A DNA stretch of 6,475 bases from Clostridia bacterium. GTDB lineage: Bacteria > Aerophobota > Aerophobia > Aerophobales > AE-B3A. This document shows, piece by piece, positions 6,309-6,475 of the stretch (its first letter is position 1; every line of letters begins with the position of its first letter). A program made the translations under genes and the position numbers. Under the pieces are notes generated by a model. It saw only the letters and a program-made list of their open reading frames with translations. It had not been told where the DNA came from and made no database searches. Location of the stretch: the NCBI GenBank assembly GCA_009618505.1, contig WJOQ01000194.1, positions 1 to 6,475 of the forward strand. The letters are read 5' to 3'.

Positions 6309-6338
6309 TTTTTCTCTCCTTACCAGTTAAATTTTAGC
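6309..6338 (-). repeat. Possible partial third copy of the leader repeat
   Basis: This 30-nt stretch on the minus strand starts GCTAAAAT and ends AAGGAGAGAAAAA. It has the same length as the first 30 nt (from GCTAAAA to GTGAAAA) of copies A and B, and matches copy B at about 21 of 30 positions by eye. The second half of the block is missing. AT-rich and purine-rich composition makes chance similarity a real possibility. Confidence 0.25.
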
Positions 6339-6349
6339 CTCCCCCTTTT

Positions 6350-6414
6350 AAAAAAAAAGGGGGTAACAATCTCGCCGGCAACCTGTAAGTAAATCCGTCA
6401 AGACCGCCACCCCC
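6350..6414 (-). terminator. Large hairpin with nine-U tail, overlapping a competing hairpin
   Basis: On the minus strand GGGGGT (6414-6409) pairs with ACCCCC (6364-6359) and is followed by nine T (6358-6350). Inside, GGCGGTC (6408-6402) pairs with GGTTGCC (6383-6377) using G-U pairs that exist only in minus-strand RNA, which supports leftward transcription. The 3' arm and T-run can instead pair with AAAAGGGGG just downstream (6349-6341), a perfect 9-bp stem with a 5-nt loop. The two folds exclude each other. It is either the terminator of an RNA or gene to the right, or an attenuator. Confidence 0.6.
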
Positions 6415-6415
6415 A

Positions 6416-6453
6416 ACCATACTGGAATGCACCAATAAACACTCCAGTATGGT
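6416..6453. other. Perfect 11-bp inverted repeat
   Basis: ACCATACTGGA (6416-6426) and TCCAGTATGGT (6443-6453) are perfect reverse complements separated by 16 nt. The repeat directly abuts the 5' arm of the nine-U hairpin with one base between, so in minus-strand RNA the two stems could stack. The rest of the sequence to the window edge (6454-6475) shows only a four-base GAGA/TCTC pairing and no supported gene. Confidence 0.6.
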
Positions 6454-6475
6454 GAGAATGCAATCTCTCCCTTAA

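Noticed and set aside
1..6475. CRISPR array, tRNA or rRNA gene
   Set aside because: No regularly spaced repeats, cloverleaf or conserved rRNA segments were seen on either strand.

Overview
This is a bacterial window with about 40% GC by eye. All convincing genes lie on the minus strand, so the biological 5'-to-3' order runs from right to left. The sequence does not fix the organism. Clear Shine-Dalgarno sites (AAGGAG, AAGGAGG, AAGGAAGGA), short intergenic gaps and a secreted solute-binding protein with a signal-peptidase-I-like leader rather than a clear lipobox would fit an AT-rich anaerobic or thermophilic bacterium (Thermotogota-, Atribacterota- or Firmicutes-like). That placement is inference only.

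Reading on the minus strand from the right edge: 6475-5981 is a 495-nt non-coding stretch full of RNA-like structure. It holds an 11-bp dyad, a hairpin ending in nine U that overlaps a competing hairpin, a second U-tract terminator, a nested inverted-repeat element with a possible pseudoknot, and a putative promoter inside a repeated leader block. Next come an ABC solute-binding protein (4733-5980), an intercistronic hairpin followed by a U run, and two MalF/MalG-type permeases (3735-4622 and 2839-3738). After these are a 50-residue unrecognised small protein (2637-2789), a nucleoside-hydrolase-superfamily enzyme (1719-2609), a second copy of the leader block, and a zinc-dependent medium-chain dehydrogenase (303-1469). 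The last 300 nt (1-310) hold only short open stretches in changing frames, including one that runs off the left edge.

The likely unit is import and catabolism of a sugar-containing compound. The binding protein captures the substrate outside the membrane and the two permeases move it in. The cytoplasmic hydrolase would cleave an N-glycosidic (or similar) bond, and the dehydrogenase would oxidise a released sugar or polyol. No ABC ATPase gene is present, so the importer presumably borrows one encoded elsewhere. The same roughly 66-bp leader block sits ahead of both the transporter operon and the dehydrogenase, suggesting that the two transcription units share regulation.

The points most worth a second look are the structured RNA or repeat elements upstream of the operon, the duplicated leader block, the small protein between transporter and hydrolase, and an A AAA AAG heptamer at a frame switch near the left edge.
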